Shown here: piece after piece, positions 41,945-52,674 of the stretch
Layout of the letters: each line of letters starts with the position of its first letter
Position numbering within the stretch: the first letter of the stretch is position 1
Assembly (NCBI GenBank): GCA_944472135.2
Contig: OX235263.1
Coordinates: 23,737,379-23,801,378, forward strand
Direction of reading: 5' to 3'
DNA from: Trichobilharzia regenti
Taxonomy: Eukaryota > Platyhelminthes > Trematoda > Strigeidida > Schistosomatidae
Length of the DNA: 64,000 nucleotides
The notes under the pieces: model-generated
What the model was told of the DNA's origin: nothing
Databases searched by the model: none
Seen by the model: the letters and a program-made list of their open reading frames with translations, nothing else
Position numbers and translations under genes: made by a program

Positions 41945-44330
41945 TATATCCATTCACTCTGGTTTAACCCAAGATTTATAAACTGTTCCAAAAAGATAAT
42001 GACAACTTTCTTGATGATTCTTTCAGGCATCCTAATTAAGGTACTGCTGATTCTAATATGCTTGTGGTTTGAAGGGCATTGCCCTGAGCCTATTTGGTGG
42101 ATGGATGTTACCTTGACGTCTTTCCAGTCACACGATGGCACTTCATCTAGGAGAAATGGCCTAAAGATAGCGGTCAGTTGGCCGGATATGTGTGCTGATA
42201 GCTCCTTGAAAAGCCTTTGGGTGAAGATAATCAGGACACATTGATTTCCCTGGATCCAGTTTCTTTCAGCAGTTGGACACGAAGTCTTGATCGGCATCAA
42301 CGCCGTCTATCCTGTGATATTTTGATGCGTTAAGAACTGATCCTGTGGGGAGTGGCGACTCTTGTTTAAAGATTTTGGAGAAGTAGTTTGTCGTTGCTGC
42401 TGCTCTTCTTGATCCCTTTCGATTGTATTGCTATCAAAATTCAGATTTATTTTTTTGATTACAGCTTGATTCCACACTGTATTTTATTTGGTACAAGTAT
42501 GGAATTTTCAGCATGGATATCGGTAGCCAAAAATTTGCAGGCCGACCATAGATATCAGGTGTGCGTCGGCAGGAAAATGGAACGTCGGACCATGTGCATG
42601 GTCGGCGAGAGTCCTAACCACTGTGCCACCGACTCATTTAGCGCCCTATTAGGTGTCTTATTCCTGAAGTTCATATACGGAAACCTTTCTTAGGCTGTGC
42701 TGTGTCGTTTGAGCCGGATGTATTTCAGGCTTCATCCTTGATTGGTGGACTTTCACAATAACTTTTTCTCTAGAGACAACGCATAATTTTCTTGTCCCAG
42801 ATGTCTTATGTGTAATAAACAGGTTCCAGCATTAAGGCTCACACTTGGGCATTCTACGAATCTCTCGGTTTATCCATGAGGAACGATGTTTTCTACCCTT
42901 CAGGATAGACCACGTAGTGGAAGGTTCGGCTACCTGAACAGAAAGTTGCTTAAATTGGTTCCATGCTGCTTCTTATCGGATTTATGTACTAGCCCAGTTA
43001 TACGGCCGCCGAGACAATGGCATTTACTTCAGCTTTCCAAAGTTTTGGCTGAGTCGGGGTCTGGCCCATGATACCACTGCCATGAACTTGAAGGCGAACA
43101 CAATTTGATCACTTCTCCCCAAGAGAGGAAGATGTTGAATGAGGTCCGCACTCTCACCATTGCAGAAAACCATGTCTTAAGTTAAGGAGGAATGCTGTGA
43201 GTCATAGCGCATGTGAGAAATAGCGAAATACTAGATTCCAACAGTTTTTAGCTGGAGAACCTCATAAAGCTTACCATGTTAACTGTTGAGGCGTTGAAGC
43301 TTAGTAATACAAGACTCAAATATTTGGATGGCTGTGAGCCTAGCTTAGGAGGTCAATTGAGTTACAGTCTGGCTGATGTATATAGCTATGAGGTCATAAT
43401 CTTGGCCTATGGATTTTATTCAGCAGCGTAGAAGTTCGTGTGTTCCATTTTCATGTGCAAGAGCTCCAGCACTACTCAAGGTTAAGCATTTCTTGAGAAA
43501 GATGACTACGCCACCCCGTTTGTGTCTCAGTTGGTCTGCTTAATGCACTGCGAAGTCTGTTAGGTTGACTTCGTTATTGGTGATATTGGAAGTGAGCCAT
43601 AAGTCTGTGACGATAATGATGTCCGGGTTCCCGGAGTCAGCCACATTACCCTGTTTGGACAATTTGTTCAACAAATTGAGGTCATTTGTGCAGCAAACTC
43701 ATTTTGGTATATCTGCGCTTCACCCACAGGGATTTTTAGATCATGAAACTTTGAACTTCAACAACCTGTAATCCCTCTTGTTGTTTCGGTCATGTTCGCT
43801 TAATTCTAGAGCCACAGACGTCCTCTGATGTGGTCTGCCAGGCATAAGTCATCACTAAAGTATATGCCTGATCCTTTAAGAGTTTGAAAATTGCTTACAA
43901 TATCGCCCCCTATGTTTCTGAGTTTAGGAAGACTCTAAGAAGGCCTAACGGCTTATTAACTGTAGAGTAGGCGTTTCGGCCGATTCTATGCAAGCTGTGG
44001 ATGGTTATTTAATGCGTTTGTTGGCAGTAACTTATCCAAGATTGGTTTAACAGGCTGAAGTCACATTCAAACGTGGTCTTGGGATCCAAAGACACTGATT
44101 CTATCACTTTGTGGTGAATCAGTGACCTGCTGGAGAGGTCCGATTTCGTTTGGGGCGGATTTCTTGCTCTTCTGTGAAAGTGCCTTTGGGTCCTTCGTGG
44201 ACAATGTCGGTCTTATGGTAGCTGTTTCTCGCTCGCGGGAGCCCATATTACGTCGTTCGCTAGCATCCACTTCGCTATCTTTCGTCGGTCATGGCTTCCA
44301 AATATCCACTCGCACGGATGAGGCTTAATC
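41945..44330 (-). mobile_element. Decayed CR1-like LINE (endonuclease and RT remnants)
   Basis: On the minus strand, an AP-endonuclease remnant at about 43720-43270 reads NLLNKLSKQGNVADSGNPDI, IIVTDLWLTSN, RHKRGGVVIFLKKCLTLS and DYDLIAIYISQ. An RT segment at about 42240-41945 reads CDWKDVKVTSIHQIG and RISSTLIRMPERIIKKVV. The frame holding 44270-44067 may be the end of an ORF1. Many stops are present, and a SINE1 copy is inserted at 42453-42634. It is a different and older family than the intact LINE next to it. Confidence 0.72.
42453..42634 (-). repeat. SINE1, copy 2
   Basis: Same structure as 9243-9422: LINE-type tail at 42453-42510 and tRNA-like head at 42580-42634 (TGGCACAGTGG). The B box is damaged (ACGTTCCATTTT region). 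Inserted in a decayed LINE. Confidence 0.85.
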
Positions 44331-44339
44331 TACAATTTC

Positions 44340-45235
44340 GAGGACGACTTTGACTGCTGGTTTTCGGCATCTGCTGCGCCTTTTTCTATTGTCAGAAATA
44401 GGAGAATTGGTGTTGGAGTTGTCTATTGGCTTTTCATTACGGGTACTGAAGGGCTAAACATGCATAGTAGGGACAGAGTGTGTTCGTGGTGGTGAAGTTT
44501 GATTGGAAGTTCAACGAACGTGTTCATTCGAACCAGATTCCTGTTAGTTTGAAGCAACATTCCCTGTTGGGAATTAAACGTTTACTTTCTGACAGAAGAC
44601 CGTAGCAATACCTTCAGAAGTAATAATGGATTTGCGGTAAGCAACTGCAAACCACATGGTCAAGCTGTTGTTTAATCAACGTGTTGTGTTGGCTTATACT
44701 TAGTCAATCAATAAATCTCTGACTTACCATCCACATTTTAATACCGCATGCGTTGAGATCGAGTTGATCATTATATACGTAAAATAGTATTCTGACTTCT
44801 GGAGAGTTGTCTTCTGGCTACAGCGAATTTCCATGATACCGTTTTTCACAGGTTTGGTGACTGAGATATGGTTGATTATCACCTATACTGAGGCGCCCTC
44901 ACACCCTGACATTGACGCACCGAGAATGCTTAGTGCCTTGTCATTGAAGTTAAACGCATCATTGCTGCCTGGGAAACAACTGATCCTTTCCTGTGGAAAA
45001 GGACCTTTATAGACAAAAAGCTCTAATACCCCTCTAAACGTGGCACTAGAGTTTTCCATACGGAACTCAGTTCTACCACAGTGATCATTGCAAAGCCAGT
45101 TTGCTAGGCCTTTGCAGACTCGTTAGGATCGAGGTGGATTAAAGTCACGCCAAGGCAGGGGACAGGCTGAGTTAGGTTAACCCAATCAGGTAGATATTAC
45201 GGTTGTTCGAAACAGATTGGGTTTAGGTTAGGGAA
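44340..45235. other. No clear feature
   Basis: May include further decayed ORF1 sequence of the LINE at 41.9-44.3 kb (minus strand), but no motif is defensible. Confidence 0.3.
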
Positions 45236-45335
45236 AGAATGGAGTGTAAAGACAAAATTTGATTTAGACGCTATTGCTCCCTTCAATGTTATTACAGTTT
45301 ACAATTTATTTAGGATAGTAGGCTATATGCCTGTG

Positions 45336-48176
45336 TTAATCCTTTCGATTTATTGCATACAGGAGGTCCAATCTCGCCTTGAATGAATCAACGGATGGCG
45401 CTGATACGACGTGTTCCGGTAGGGAGTTCCAATGGTTCACAATTCGATGCGAAAAACGGATTTCCAGACGCAGACGATTCGACCGTGGTTTTTGAACCTT
45501 GAGGTGATGTCCTCGCAATTGGTTGGTGCTAGAAGGAAGAAATAATTTAGATAAATTAGCTCCAAAATCATTTCTTAGGATACGGTATGCTAGTATTAGG
45601 TCACCCCTAAGTCGTCTGTATGACAGTGGAAATAAACCCAGTCGACTTAACCTCTCCTCATATGACAGGGTTGAGAAACCCTTTATTAGCTTAGTTCCTA
45701 CTCTTTGCACCCTTTCTAATAAGTCTATTTCGTATTTGAAACACGGGCTCGCTGCCTGGATCCCATATTCCAAATGAGGTCTGATATAAGTCGGATATAA
45801 TATACGAAATATATCAGCGTCAAAGTTCGCAAAAGCCTTGCGTATGGCCCATAACATTCGAAAACCCTTAGTGGCTGCAGTTCTACAGTTTGTTGCTGTT
45901 TTCAAGTCATGCTGCACAACCACTCCCAAGTCCTTGTACTCAGTGACCACTGGGAGAGTAATGCCATTCATTGAGTAATTGTGCACGTGACTATGGGATA
46001 CATGCATAACTACACTCTTGCTTAAGTTAATCTCCAAGGCCCAGTGCTTACACCAATCACTTAACAAGTTTAAATCTTCCTGCAAAGCAAGTTGATCACT
46101 GTCATCGTGCAAAGCCCTCCATATCTTGATGTCATCAGCAAACAGTAAGCAGGATGACTTAACTACCGATGGAATCTCATTAACATAAATCAGGAAAAGA
46201 AGTGGGCCTAGAATTGTACCCTGAGGAACGCCACTCTTAACCGATTCCCATGTTGATAAAACCCCGTTAACTCGTACTCTTTGTCTTCTGTCCTTTAGAA
46301 AGTCTTGAATCCAGTCGGTAACCACTTTATTGATTCCCAGACTACCTAACTTTACTAGAAGACCTGAATGAGAAACCCTGTCAAACGCCTTGCTAAGGTC
46401 TATGAATATGGCATCCACCGGTATATTAGCATCAGCTGAGCTTGCCCAACTTTCTCTGGCCAAAAGAAGGTTGGTCAAGCAAGAATGACCTGCTCTAAAA
46501 CCGTGCTGTTCCACAGCGAAAAGTTTGTTCCCTTCAATGAACTGAATGATAGCATCACGAATTATTCTTTCTAGTAGTTTAACAACAATACTGGTCAAAC
46601 TAACAGGACGATAGTTCTGAACTAAGTTTCTAGATCCGGTTTTGAAGACCGGACTAATGATGGCATCTTTCCAGTCTCTTGGACATTTAGACTGGTCCAG
46701 AGACATATTGAAGATTACCGACAATGGCTCGGCTATGCTTTCAGCCAATGCTGTTAATATACGTGGGTGGAGTTCATCAGGGCCACTGGACTTACCAGGA
46801 TTGAGCCTTAGAAGCCACTTTAGGACAGTATCCTTTCCAATGTATAAGGGTGCCATTTTCAAGTTACCTTCTGGAAAATTTACAAAGCTGGTATCAATAT
46901 TATCAGAGAATACTTGACTAAAGTGCTTGGACAAAGCCTCAGCCTTAGTCAAGTTATCCTCAGCCATGTTTGTCTGGTCATCTTCAAGCATAAGAGGTGG
47001 GATAGCATCACTCTTACGTGTTCTTCTCTTGATATATGAGAAGAGTCTTTTTGGGCAGCCTGGTGAACTTTTAACTAACTGGGTTTCGTAAGCTATCCTT
47101 GACTGGTGGATCAAAGTTTTACACTGGTTTCTGGTTTCACAGTATTTCAGCCGGAACTGCTGTAGCCCAGTAGAAACAAAGAGATTCCAGAACCTTTTTC
47201 TCCGTCTCAGGAGTGTTATAGCTTGTCTATTTATCCATGGTGGCCGATTTGTTGGCCTTTTAGGAACCCTCCAGGGGATGAGATCAGTGGTAACCCTCTC
47301 AAGTGTATTCTTAAATCTATCCCATTCATCTTCAATGGATGAGACAATGTTGACTGACCAGTCGGCAGTTGAAGCACGCTCCTTTATAGCCACTATGTCA
47401 GCATGCCAAACACTAGGCCGGGATTTGGGTTGAAAACTGACTAAATTGCCAGCCCTTAAGTTAAAATCTAACACCCCATGATCACTGTTTGCTAGAGGTG
47501 GATGAATAACTAGACCATCCACGTCGTCGTTGTCATGAGTAAGCACTAAGTCCAGCAAGGAAGATCCTTGGGTAGAACCGAATCTTGTACTACCTAAGAC
47601 ATGTTGTGTCAGGGCATTTTCCATGGTTGTCAAGAGTAACCGGCTGTCAAACTTATCAGCGGATCCTGGAGATGTGACAGCTACCCAGTCTATATGAGGT
47701 GCATTAAAATCACCTAGAATAAGACAGCTACTGTGTTTACTCCATTGTTTGAGGTGATCTAAAATGAAGTCATCACACTGACAATAGGGACTTCTATACA
47801 GAACTCCAATGAGTAGAGTGCCGGTTGCAAAGCTTACTTCACAGCTAATTACCTCACCTGTCCCACTGTCATGAGCTTCAGATTTCACGGAACGAACATG
47901 TAGGGAGTTGTTGATGTACAGAGCAACCCCGCCACCTCTACGACCCTTAACTCTGTCGCTGCGCAAGCAACTAAATCCGCATAGCTCAGGTGTGTCATCT
48001 AATCCCGAAACCAGCCATGTTTCAGTAATGGCCACAATACCTGGGCTAAGGTCTTCTACTAATACACCTAGCTCGTGAAATTTGTTCCCGATACTACGTA
48101 TATTAGTGTACACTACCTTCAGGCTTCCTATGCGGTCTGGCTTATCCACACAGGTCTTGGAAGCATACGTTTCCAA
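45336..48176 (-). CDS. CR1 ORF2: AP endonuclease + reverse transcriptase (intact)
   Basis: 946 codons. Endonuclease: VVYTNIRSIGNKFHELGVL, VAITETWLVSGLDDTPEL, GRRGGGVALYIN, LILGDFNAPHIDW and ANSDHGVLDF (catalytic SDH). Reverse transcriptase: GPDELHPRILTAL, QNYRPVSLTSIVVKLLERII, EQHGFRAGHSCLTNLL, IDLSKAFDRVSHSGLL (motif A), GVPQGTILGPLLFLIYVN (motif B), LLFADDIKIW (motif C, DD intact) and LSDWCKHWALEINLSKS. The C-terminal RVQRVGTKLIKGF and HWNSLPEHVVSAPSVDSFKA are typical of CR1/L2 LINEs. The overlap with ORF1 suggests coupled translation. Confidence 0.93.
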   Translation of the reverse strand: METYASKTCVDKPDRIGSLKVVYTNIRSIGNKFHELGVLVEDLSPGIVAITETWLVSGLDDTPELCGFSCLRSDRVKGRRGGGVALYINNSLHVRSVKSEAHDSGTGEVISCEVSFATGTLLIGVLYRSPYCQCDDFILDHLKQWSKHSSCLILGDFNAPHIDWVAVTSPGSADKFDSRLLLTTMENALTQHVLGSTRFGSTQGSSLLDLVLTHDNDDVDGLVIHPPLANSDHGVLDFNLRAGNLVSFQPKSRPSVWHADIVAIKERASTADWSVNIVSSIEDEWDRFKNTLERVTTDLIPWRVPKRPTNRPPWINRQAITLLRRRKRFWNLFVSTGLQQFRLKYCETRNQCKTLIHQSRIAYETQLVKSSPGCPKRLFSYIKRRTRKSDAIPPLMLEDDQTNMAEDNLTKAEALSKHFSQVFSDNIDTSFVNFPEGNLKMAPLYIGKDTVLKWLLRLNPGKSSGPDELHPRILTALAESIAEPLSVIFNMSLDQSKCPRDWKDAIISPVFKTGSRNLVQNYRPVSLTSIVVKLLERIIRDAIIQFIEGNKLFAVEQHGFRAGHSCLTNLLLARESWASSADANIPVDAIFIDLSKAFDRVSHSGLLVKLGSLGINKVVTDWIQDFLKDRRQRVRVNGVLSTWESVKSGVPQGTILGPLLFLIYVNEIPSVVKSSCLLFADDIKIWRALHDDSDQLALQEDLNLLSDWCKHWALEINLSKSVVMHVSHSHVHNYSMNGITLPVVTEYKDLGVVVQHDLKTATNCRTAATKGFRMLWAIRKAFANFDADIFRILYPTYIRPHLEYGIQAASPCFKYEIDLLERVQRVGTKLIKGFSTLSYEERLSRLGLFPLSYRRLRGDLILAYRILRNDFGANLSKLFLPSSTNQLRGHHLKVQKPRSNRLRLEIRFSHRIVNHWNSLPEHVVSAPSVDSFKARLDLLYAINRKD

Positions 48177-49243
48177 GACCTGACTATTTGAAAACCCACC
48201 AGTTTAAGGTTAGTCTCACCATTTTTACGTCTTGTTTCTAGCTGGGACAAAACTTCTTTTCGTTTAAGTCTGTCTTCAAGAGATAAATCAGGTCTGGCTG
48301 AAATTCCTGACCCGGCAAGGTTGTGTACATTAGCCAGTAGATGATTCCGTTCATCAGGAGAACCTAAGACTACTTTAAGCAACCTACGCTGACTAGAACA
48401 TTCATCATCTCTTTTGCCTATTCTAATCAGCTTTTTAATCGATACTCCAGGGAAATTCGCTGGGAGCATCTTCCTTATAATACTACTCACTAATTTAAGG
48501 TCGTGATCGTGCCTTTTCACGGGATCAGATTCTTTGGACTCTTCCAAATTTCCAACAATTATGTTAGAGTCTAAGGAGAGCTTGTCGTATTTAGCAGTGG
48601 CTACGTCCTTTCTCACCACTATTGATGCAGCCTGGCTACAGGTGACAGACGTTTGCCTACCATCAATATTACTATATTTCTTCCGACTGCTTATTTTTGT
48701 TACCCATTTATCATCTGCCTGCAGTTGCTTCTCAGGGCTGCTGCAGTTTTTGATGGTACAATCAAGATCAGTGTCTGCACCACCTTCATGGTGAACTTCG
48801 CTTACGGTGTTCTCTGGTTCTGAGATGCTGTTTACAGCTTCCGTTTTGTTACCTTTTCGCTTACTAAGACGCTTCGAACGCCTAGTAGGTTTTACTTCCG
48901 GGGTAACTGGGATAGTAACCGCCGGTGTGATAACATTCATGATGGCACTTACTGCTTCATCTTCAGACGGGCAGTCCGTGTCACTCTTACTAGCCACGCT
49001 ATCATCAGGAAGTTCCATGGCTTTAGACAGCAGTTCGTGAGCCTCCCTTATTAAGGTCATCTTTGGGGAACAACACATTCTGCACATCCAGTGGGATGTT
49101 GGAGCAGTACAACGTTTGTATGCAGCTGGACGTAATCCAGTACACATCTTATGATACCACTTTTCACAGTTATTACACTGTATTCCATCATCTACCAAAA
49201 AGTAACACTCCGCCCTATTACATTTATGTGGTACTTTTGACAT
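48128..49243 (-). CDS. CR1 ORF1: PHD-type zinc finger protein
   Basis: 371 codons from ATG 49243. The N-terminus carries a PHD-like C4HC3 finger: CNRAEC, CNNCEKWYHKMC and WMCRMCC. A basic, serine-rich middle (RRSKRLSKRKGNK) follows. The C-terminal part reads SNIIVGNLEES, FPGVSIKKLIRIGKR and RRLLKVVLGSPDERNHLL, an RRM-like fold common in LINE ORF1 proteins, then a helical RKEVLSQLETRRKN. The likely role is binding the element RNA in a ribonucleoprotein particle. PHD fingers in CR1 ORF1 proteins are known. Confidence 0.85.
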   Translation of the reverse strand: MSKVPHKCNRAECYFLVDDGIQCNNCEKWYHKMCTGLRPAAYKRCTAPTSHWMCRMCCSPKMTLIREAHELLSKAMELPDDSVASKSDTDCPSEDEAVSAIMNVITPAVTIPVTPEVKPTRRSKRLSKRKGNKTEAVNSISEPENTVSEVHHEGGADTDLDCTIKNCSSPEKQLQADDKWVTKISSRKKYSNIDGRQTSVTCSQAASIVVRKDVATAKYDKLSLDSNIIVGNLEESKESDPVKRHDHDLKLVSSIIRKMLPANFPGVSIKKLIRIGKRDDECSSQRRLLKVVLGSPDERNHLLANVHNLAGSGISARPDLSLEDRLKRKEVLSQLETRRKNGETNLKLVGFQIVRSWKRMLPRPVWISQTA

Positions 49244-49444
49244 AATGAACTTCTACTGGAAACAGCCAAGACTATATAGGTGGTTAAAATCAAAACTTAA
49301 CAGACAAAAGTCAAGTTAAATTTTTTTAAAATGTTCTTGAAGTGAATAACACAACAAAACAGCGATTTGTCAAAAACGTGAAATACGTGAAAAAAGCACT
49401 CCCTTTCAAACAGCGCGCTGAAGGAGAGATATGAGTGTGTTATT

Positions 49445-49740
49445 GCCCTGTTTCTACCGCTTCGGTGCGTAAAGTCTAACTACGGTGAATATTTTTAAAA
49501 TTCACTGTTTCTCTGAATTGTATAATTTGGTCACAAAATAATCAGCCTACTTCGAAGTCATGAATTCGCGTTTTCAAGGTCATGCACACTTACGAGTCCC
49601 CAAGGTCAGAAGGGGCAAAAAATAACTGGAAATGACTAGTCGTGAAGTTTCAGGTCAAAGTGTTTACTCTTCTCTCGTTAGTTACTGCCTCTTGAATGCT
49701 CATGTGTAGACTGGCTTCATATTTTTGTTCAATGTTATAG
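49445..49740. other. Intron or upstream sequence of the TMEM104-like gene
   Basis: No coding signal read. The first exon of the gene was not found and probably lies upstream of the inserted LINE, or was not recognised. Confidence 0.3.
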
Positions 49741-49831
49741 TTGGCACTGGTGTATTAACTCTCCCAGCTGCTTTTCAACAAGCAGGATGGGTTATATCTG
49801 TGTGTGTAATTATTATTCTGTGTTTCTTAAG
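49741..49831 (+). CDS. TMEM104-like protein, exon A
   Basis: Acceptor TTCAATGTTATAG; reading TT|GGC ACT GGT (after one base from an upstream exon) gives VGTGVLTLPAAFQQAGWVIS, then CVIIILCFL; donor TTAAG|GTAAAA leaving two bases. GTG..LP.AF..AGW is the signature of the first transmembrane helix of the amino-acid/auxin permease fold, and this version resembles TMEM104. Hydrophobic throughout. The upstream exon is not identified. Confidence 0.8.
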
Positions 49832-49859
49832 GTAAAATCTAATACATAGTTAACTGTAG

Positions 49860-49935
49860 TTTTTTAACATTTACATTCGTGATTGAGGCACTATCAATAA
49901 CCAATGGTTTGCAAAAACTGAAGGGGACAGACCTT
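49860..49935 (+). CDS. TMEM104-like protein, exon B
   Basis: Preceded by a 28-bp intron (49832-49859; GTAAAATC...CTGTAG). Phase 2 to 2 gives S FLTFTFVIEALSITNGLQ and KLKGTDL. TFVIEA plus the preceding hydrophobic stretch fits transmembrane helix 2 of TMEM104-type proteins. The donor is CTT|GTTCGC, which keeps phase 0 into exon C; this donor is the least certain boundary of the model. Confidence 0.72.
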
Positions 49936-49977
49936 GTTCGCAAGTTCAATTCACTTTCATAACTAACTCAATTTTAG

Positions 49978-50029
49978 CGAAATGAAGACCTTAAAGACAG
50001 TGAGAGCATCACTGACGAGACATCTGACG
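49978..50029 (+). CDS. TMEM104-like protein, exon C
   Basis: Acceptor CTCAATTTTAG, donor GACG|GTATGT, 52 bp. It encodes an acidic loop RNEDLKDSESITDETSD. Intron B/C is 42 bp. Short, but placed and phased between exons B and D. Confidence 0.68.
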
Positions 50030-50090
50030 GTATGTGCATTAGTAGCTTACAAATTTCACAAAGATGGTGCCAGTTTTAGGATTAATTCAG

Positions 50091-50122
50091 AAGACTTTCA
50101 AATCACTGAGAAATACGAACTT
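50091..50122 (+). CDS. TMEM104-like protein, exon D (32 bp)
   Basis: Acceptor GATTAATTCAG, donor CTT|GTAATT. With one base from exon C it encodes EDFQITEKYEL. The FQIT..YEL|GQM sequence across the next junction resembles the FEI...VEMGQM stretch of TMEM104 proteins as I remember it. An alternative acceptor 11 bases upstream would break the frame. Confidence 0.7.
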
Positions 50123-50159
50123 GTAATTTCGGTTCAATTGCAATAAATATGTTTCTTAG

Positions 50160-50290
50160 GGTCAAATGTCTTTGATGTATTTCGGAAAGATCGGGAATAT
50201 TCTTTTCTATATCAATATATGCACATATTTGTATGGTGATTTGGCTATCTACTCTTCAGCAGTCCCAAAATCATTACGCAATGTTGTTTG
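50160..50290 (+). CDS. TMEM104-like protein, exon E
   Basis: After a 37-bp intron: GQMSLMYFGKIGNILFYINI, then CTYLYGDLAIYSSAVPKSL and RNVVW; donor TTTG|GTATGT leaving two bases. YLYGDLAIY..AVP is the most diagnostic motif for TMEM104 in this gene. It is a transmembrane helix followed by an extracellular turn. Confidence 0.83.
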
Positions 50291-51685
50291 GTATGTCAAA
50301 GTCTTCAAGTTGAGCTAATAATTTATTGCATTTGCTATGTGTTATGTGTGAGGCTGTGGTAGTGTCTTTCTTAGGGAATTTTTTAATGAACAATAAGAGC
50401 TTCACAAAGACGAGTATCTGGCGTAATTTGTTTTTGTCTGTCTCAAACTTATTTCCAATTTAGTGTATTCTGTATCATGTCAGTTTTGTAGACATGAACT
50501 GCTTAACTACTGGTTGAAATGCAAAACAGCTCACTTTTTATTTACTACTAATCCATGTAATCCTTAAACATTATCCAGAATCATACGTGACAATATGGTT
50601 TACTTGGACAGAATGGTCAAAGGACCAGGAGTAAATGACTCAGTAAAGCATGATAGCCCAGATGGATTTAGTGTCACAGAAAGTTTGAACGTCACCACTA
50701 ATATTTCCTTAGTAGTTTCTCGTTACATTGTTCTTTTATTACTTTTTTACCTTGCTTATTATTTCAATTATGACTTTGCTAAAATTTATGTCGACCTGTC
50801 TGTCCTTCTTTAAAAGTTAGAAGAAAAATAGTTGATGTTTTTTCAGCACTTAGCAAGCGATGTGTATACGTGGTGAAACCTCCCTCTTAAACTAGCTTTA
50901 CGAGACATTTATGACAGGTGTACTCTAAACAAATAAGCTGTAGATGTCTCAATATTGAAAGCTAAATTAGGTTGCGTATAATGTTTAAATGTAATTTTTT
51001 TTGAGATTCAGGATATTTCTTCCCGTGTCTCTTTAGCTCATCTGTTATTGTGGGTCATGCTGATTCTTTATTGAATGTTTTTTTGCACACTTACTATAAT
51101 ATTGTTTGTGACCACGTCTTACGAATATCATAGAAACATGTTTAAAGTAAACATTTATTCCAAGTCACCATCTTATCATTAGTTTGAACAAAGTGGGATT
51201 GGAAATCAACATCGTTTGTCGCTTCTTTAAGTATCACAAAGGATTTTGCACTCTGCCCAGAGCCAAAAAGCATTTATCAACAAAATTGTGAGATCATAGA
51301 GAAGCTTTTAATAAGGTGACGGCAAGAAGCAATAAGAATACTACACCACTCATTATTATAACATTTACTGAGGGAATATCAATGTAGATATTTGCACAAT
51401 TGTGTGACAGTTCAGGTCTTTGTACTTTGGCAAAGTATATACAAACAGAGAAAAGAAAAGTAACGGAACAACGTCTGATAAACACGGGTGTGGTAATATT
51501 TTATATGAATGAACACCTCGCTGCCTGGAAACAAAATCCTAAGCAGAAGTGTAGAAGCATTACACCTGTTGAGTTCATTTGCCACTTTCTTGACTACATT
51601 TCTTTGAGAGCGGTTGGTTGGAAAATCAAAAGCTATACCATCGTATGCAACACTTATTTGTCTGACTTAATTTTTATTTATTTAT
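50291..51685. other. Downstream part of the TMEM104-like gene, exons unresolved
   Basis: An open stretch at 50595-50710 (GPGVNDSVKHDSPDGFSV, ESLNVTTNIS with two N-glycosylation sequons) could be an extracellular loop exon. The nearest acceptor would create a stop at the junction with exon E, so it is not called. The rest is AT-rich. Confidence 0.35.
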
Positions 51686-51689
51686 TATT

Positions 51690-51868
51690 TTATTATAGCT
51701 TGATTCCACACCGTATTTTTGGTACAAGTGTGGAATTTTCAGCATGTGATATTGGCAGCCCACTTTCCCAGGCCGACCTTTGATATCGGGTGTGCGTCGA
51801 CAGGGGATCGAACCACGGACCATGTGCATGGTCGGCGAGAGTCCTAACCGCTGTGCCACTGACGCACT
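51690..51868 (-). repeat. SINE1, copy 3
   Basis: Minus strand: tRNA-like head near 51868 (GTGCGTCAGTGGCACAGCGG), B box GGTTCGATCCCC, body, and the LINE-type tail (AGCTATAATAAAA end at 51690). Same family as 9243-9422. Confidence 0.87.
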
Positions 51869-52094
51869 AATACTTAAATATCTTGGACCTACCGTTATTG
51901 TTTTACGATTAGAGACAAATAAGTAATCTTAGTATGGTGTCATTACATCGTGACTTTTCAGATGTATTGAAATCTGTGGGCGATGTATTTCAATTAAAAT
52001 GTCTACTGTAGCAGTAAAAGTTTTTTTTAATAGATTGTAACAACTCGTCTTAAATTCGATATCATCCTATGTTGAATATTGACAAAAAGTTTAC

Positions 52095-52640
52095 TGAATC
52101 ATTTCAAGTTGTCACATTCCATATAGCTCACAAAGGAAAACAAACGGGAGATAGAAGGGAGAGAGCGACAGAATAATAACGTGGGAAAATGGGGTAAATG
52201 CATCTTCGCTATTGTGAACGATTTCGAGCCATATCATCAATAGTCTCAAAGCTGTTGGTTGTTGGCGTCTCGCGGACCCTAACTGGGCAGTCTACACCTC
52301 TCTATGTGGTTGGCTCAAACCATCTGTCAGGAATCTCATGAACTAATGCCTGGTTTTGGTTTGACCAAACCTAGCTTTCAGTTTAATCCTGTGTTGACGA
52401 GGAAGGCGATGGCTTGGCATATGCAACCTATATCGTAGCCATCTCAATCAATGTGGCTTTAAAAGCTCATCAGTTGATTTTATCCCCTCACCTAACACTC
52501 GACGCCTAACGTCAGTATTACTCATCATATTATACCACCCAACACGCGTGATAGAACGCAGACAACTTGATCAAAGACAATTTTTCACATCTGCCACTTT
52601 CAATGGTCCCTTGATCGATAGTTGCGTATCACATCTACGC
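52095..52640 (-). mobile_element. RTE-like fragment, old copy
   Basis: A minus-strand degenerate C-terminal region and 3' UTR (the plus strand shows TCGAGCCATATCATCAATAG and the CTAACACTCGACGCCTAACG segment). No open frame. It lies head-to-head with the plus-strand copy that follows. Confidence 0.68.
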
Positions 52641-52674
52641 TAGAACAATAAAAAAGTAAAATACTCAGTGGATA

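Larger units (their letters stand above)
45250..49440 (-). mobile_element. CR1-type LINE with two intact ORFs
   Basis: The minus strand contains a 5' region of about 190 bp, ORF1 (49243-48128), ORF2 (48176-45336) overlapping it by 49 bases in another frame, and a short 3' UTR. Neither ORF is broken, so the element could be active. The ends are approximate, because CR1-type elements often leave no target-site duplication. It lies between the TIF1-like and TMEM104-like genes. Confidence 0.85.

Noticed and set aside
50595..50813. 72-codon open frame with two N-glycosylation sequons as a further TMEM104-like exon
   Set aside because: The nearest acceptor would create a TGA at the junction with exon E, and no alternative in-phase splice site was found.
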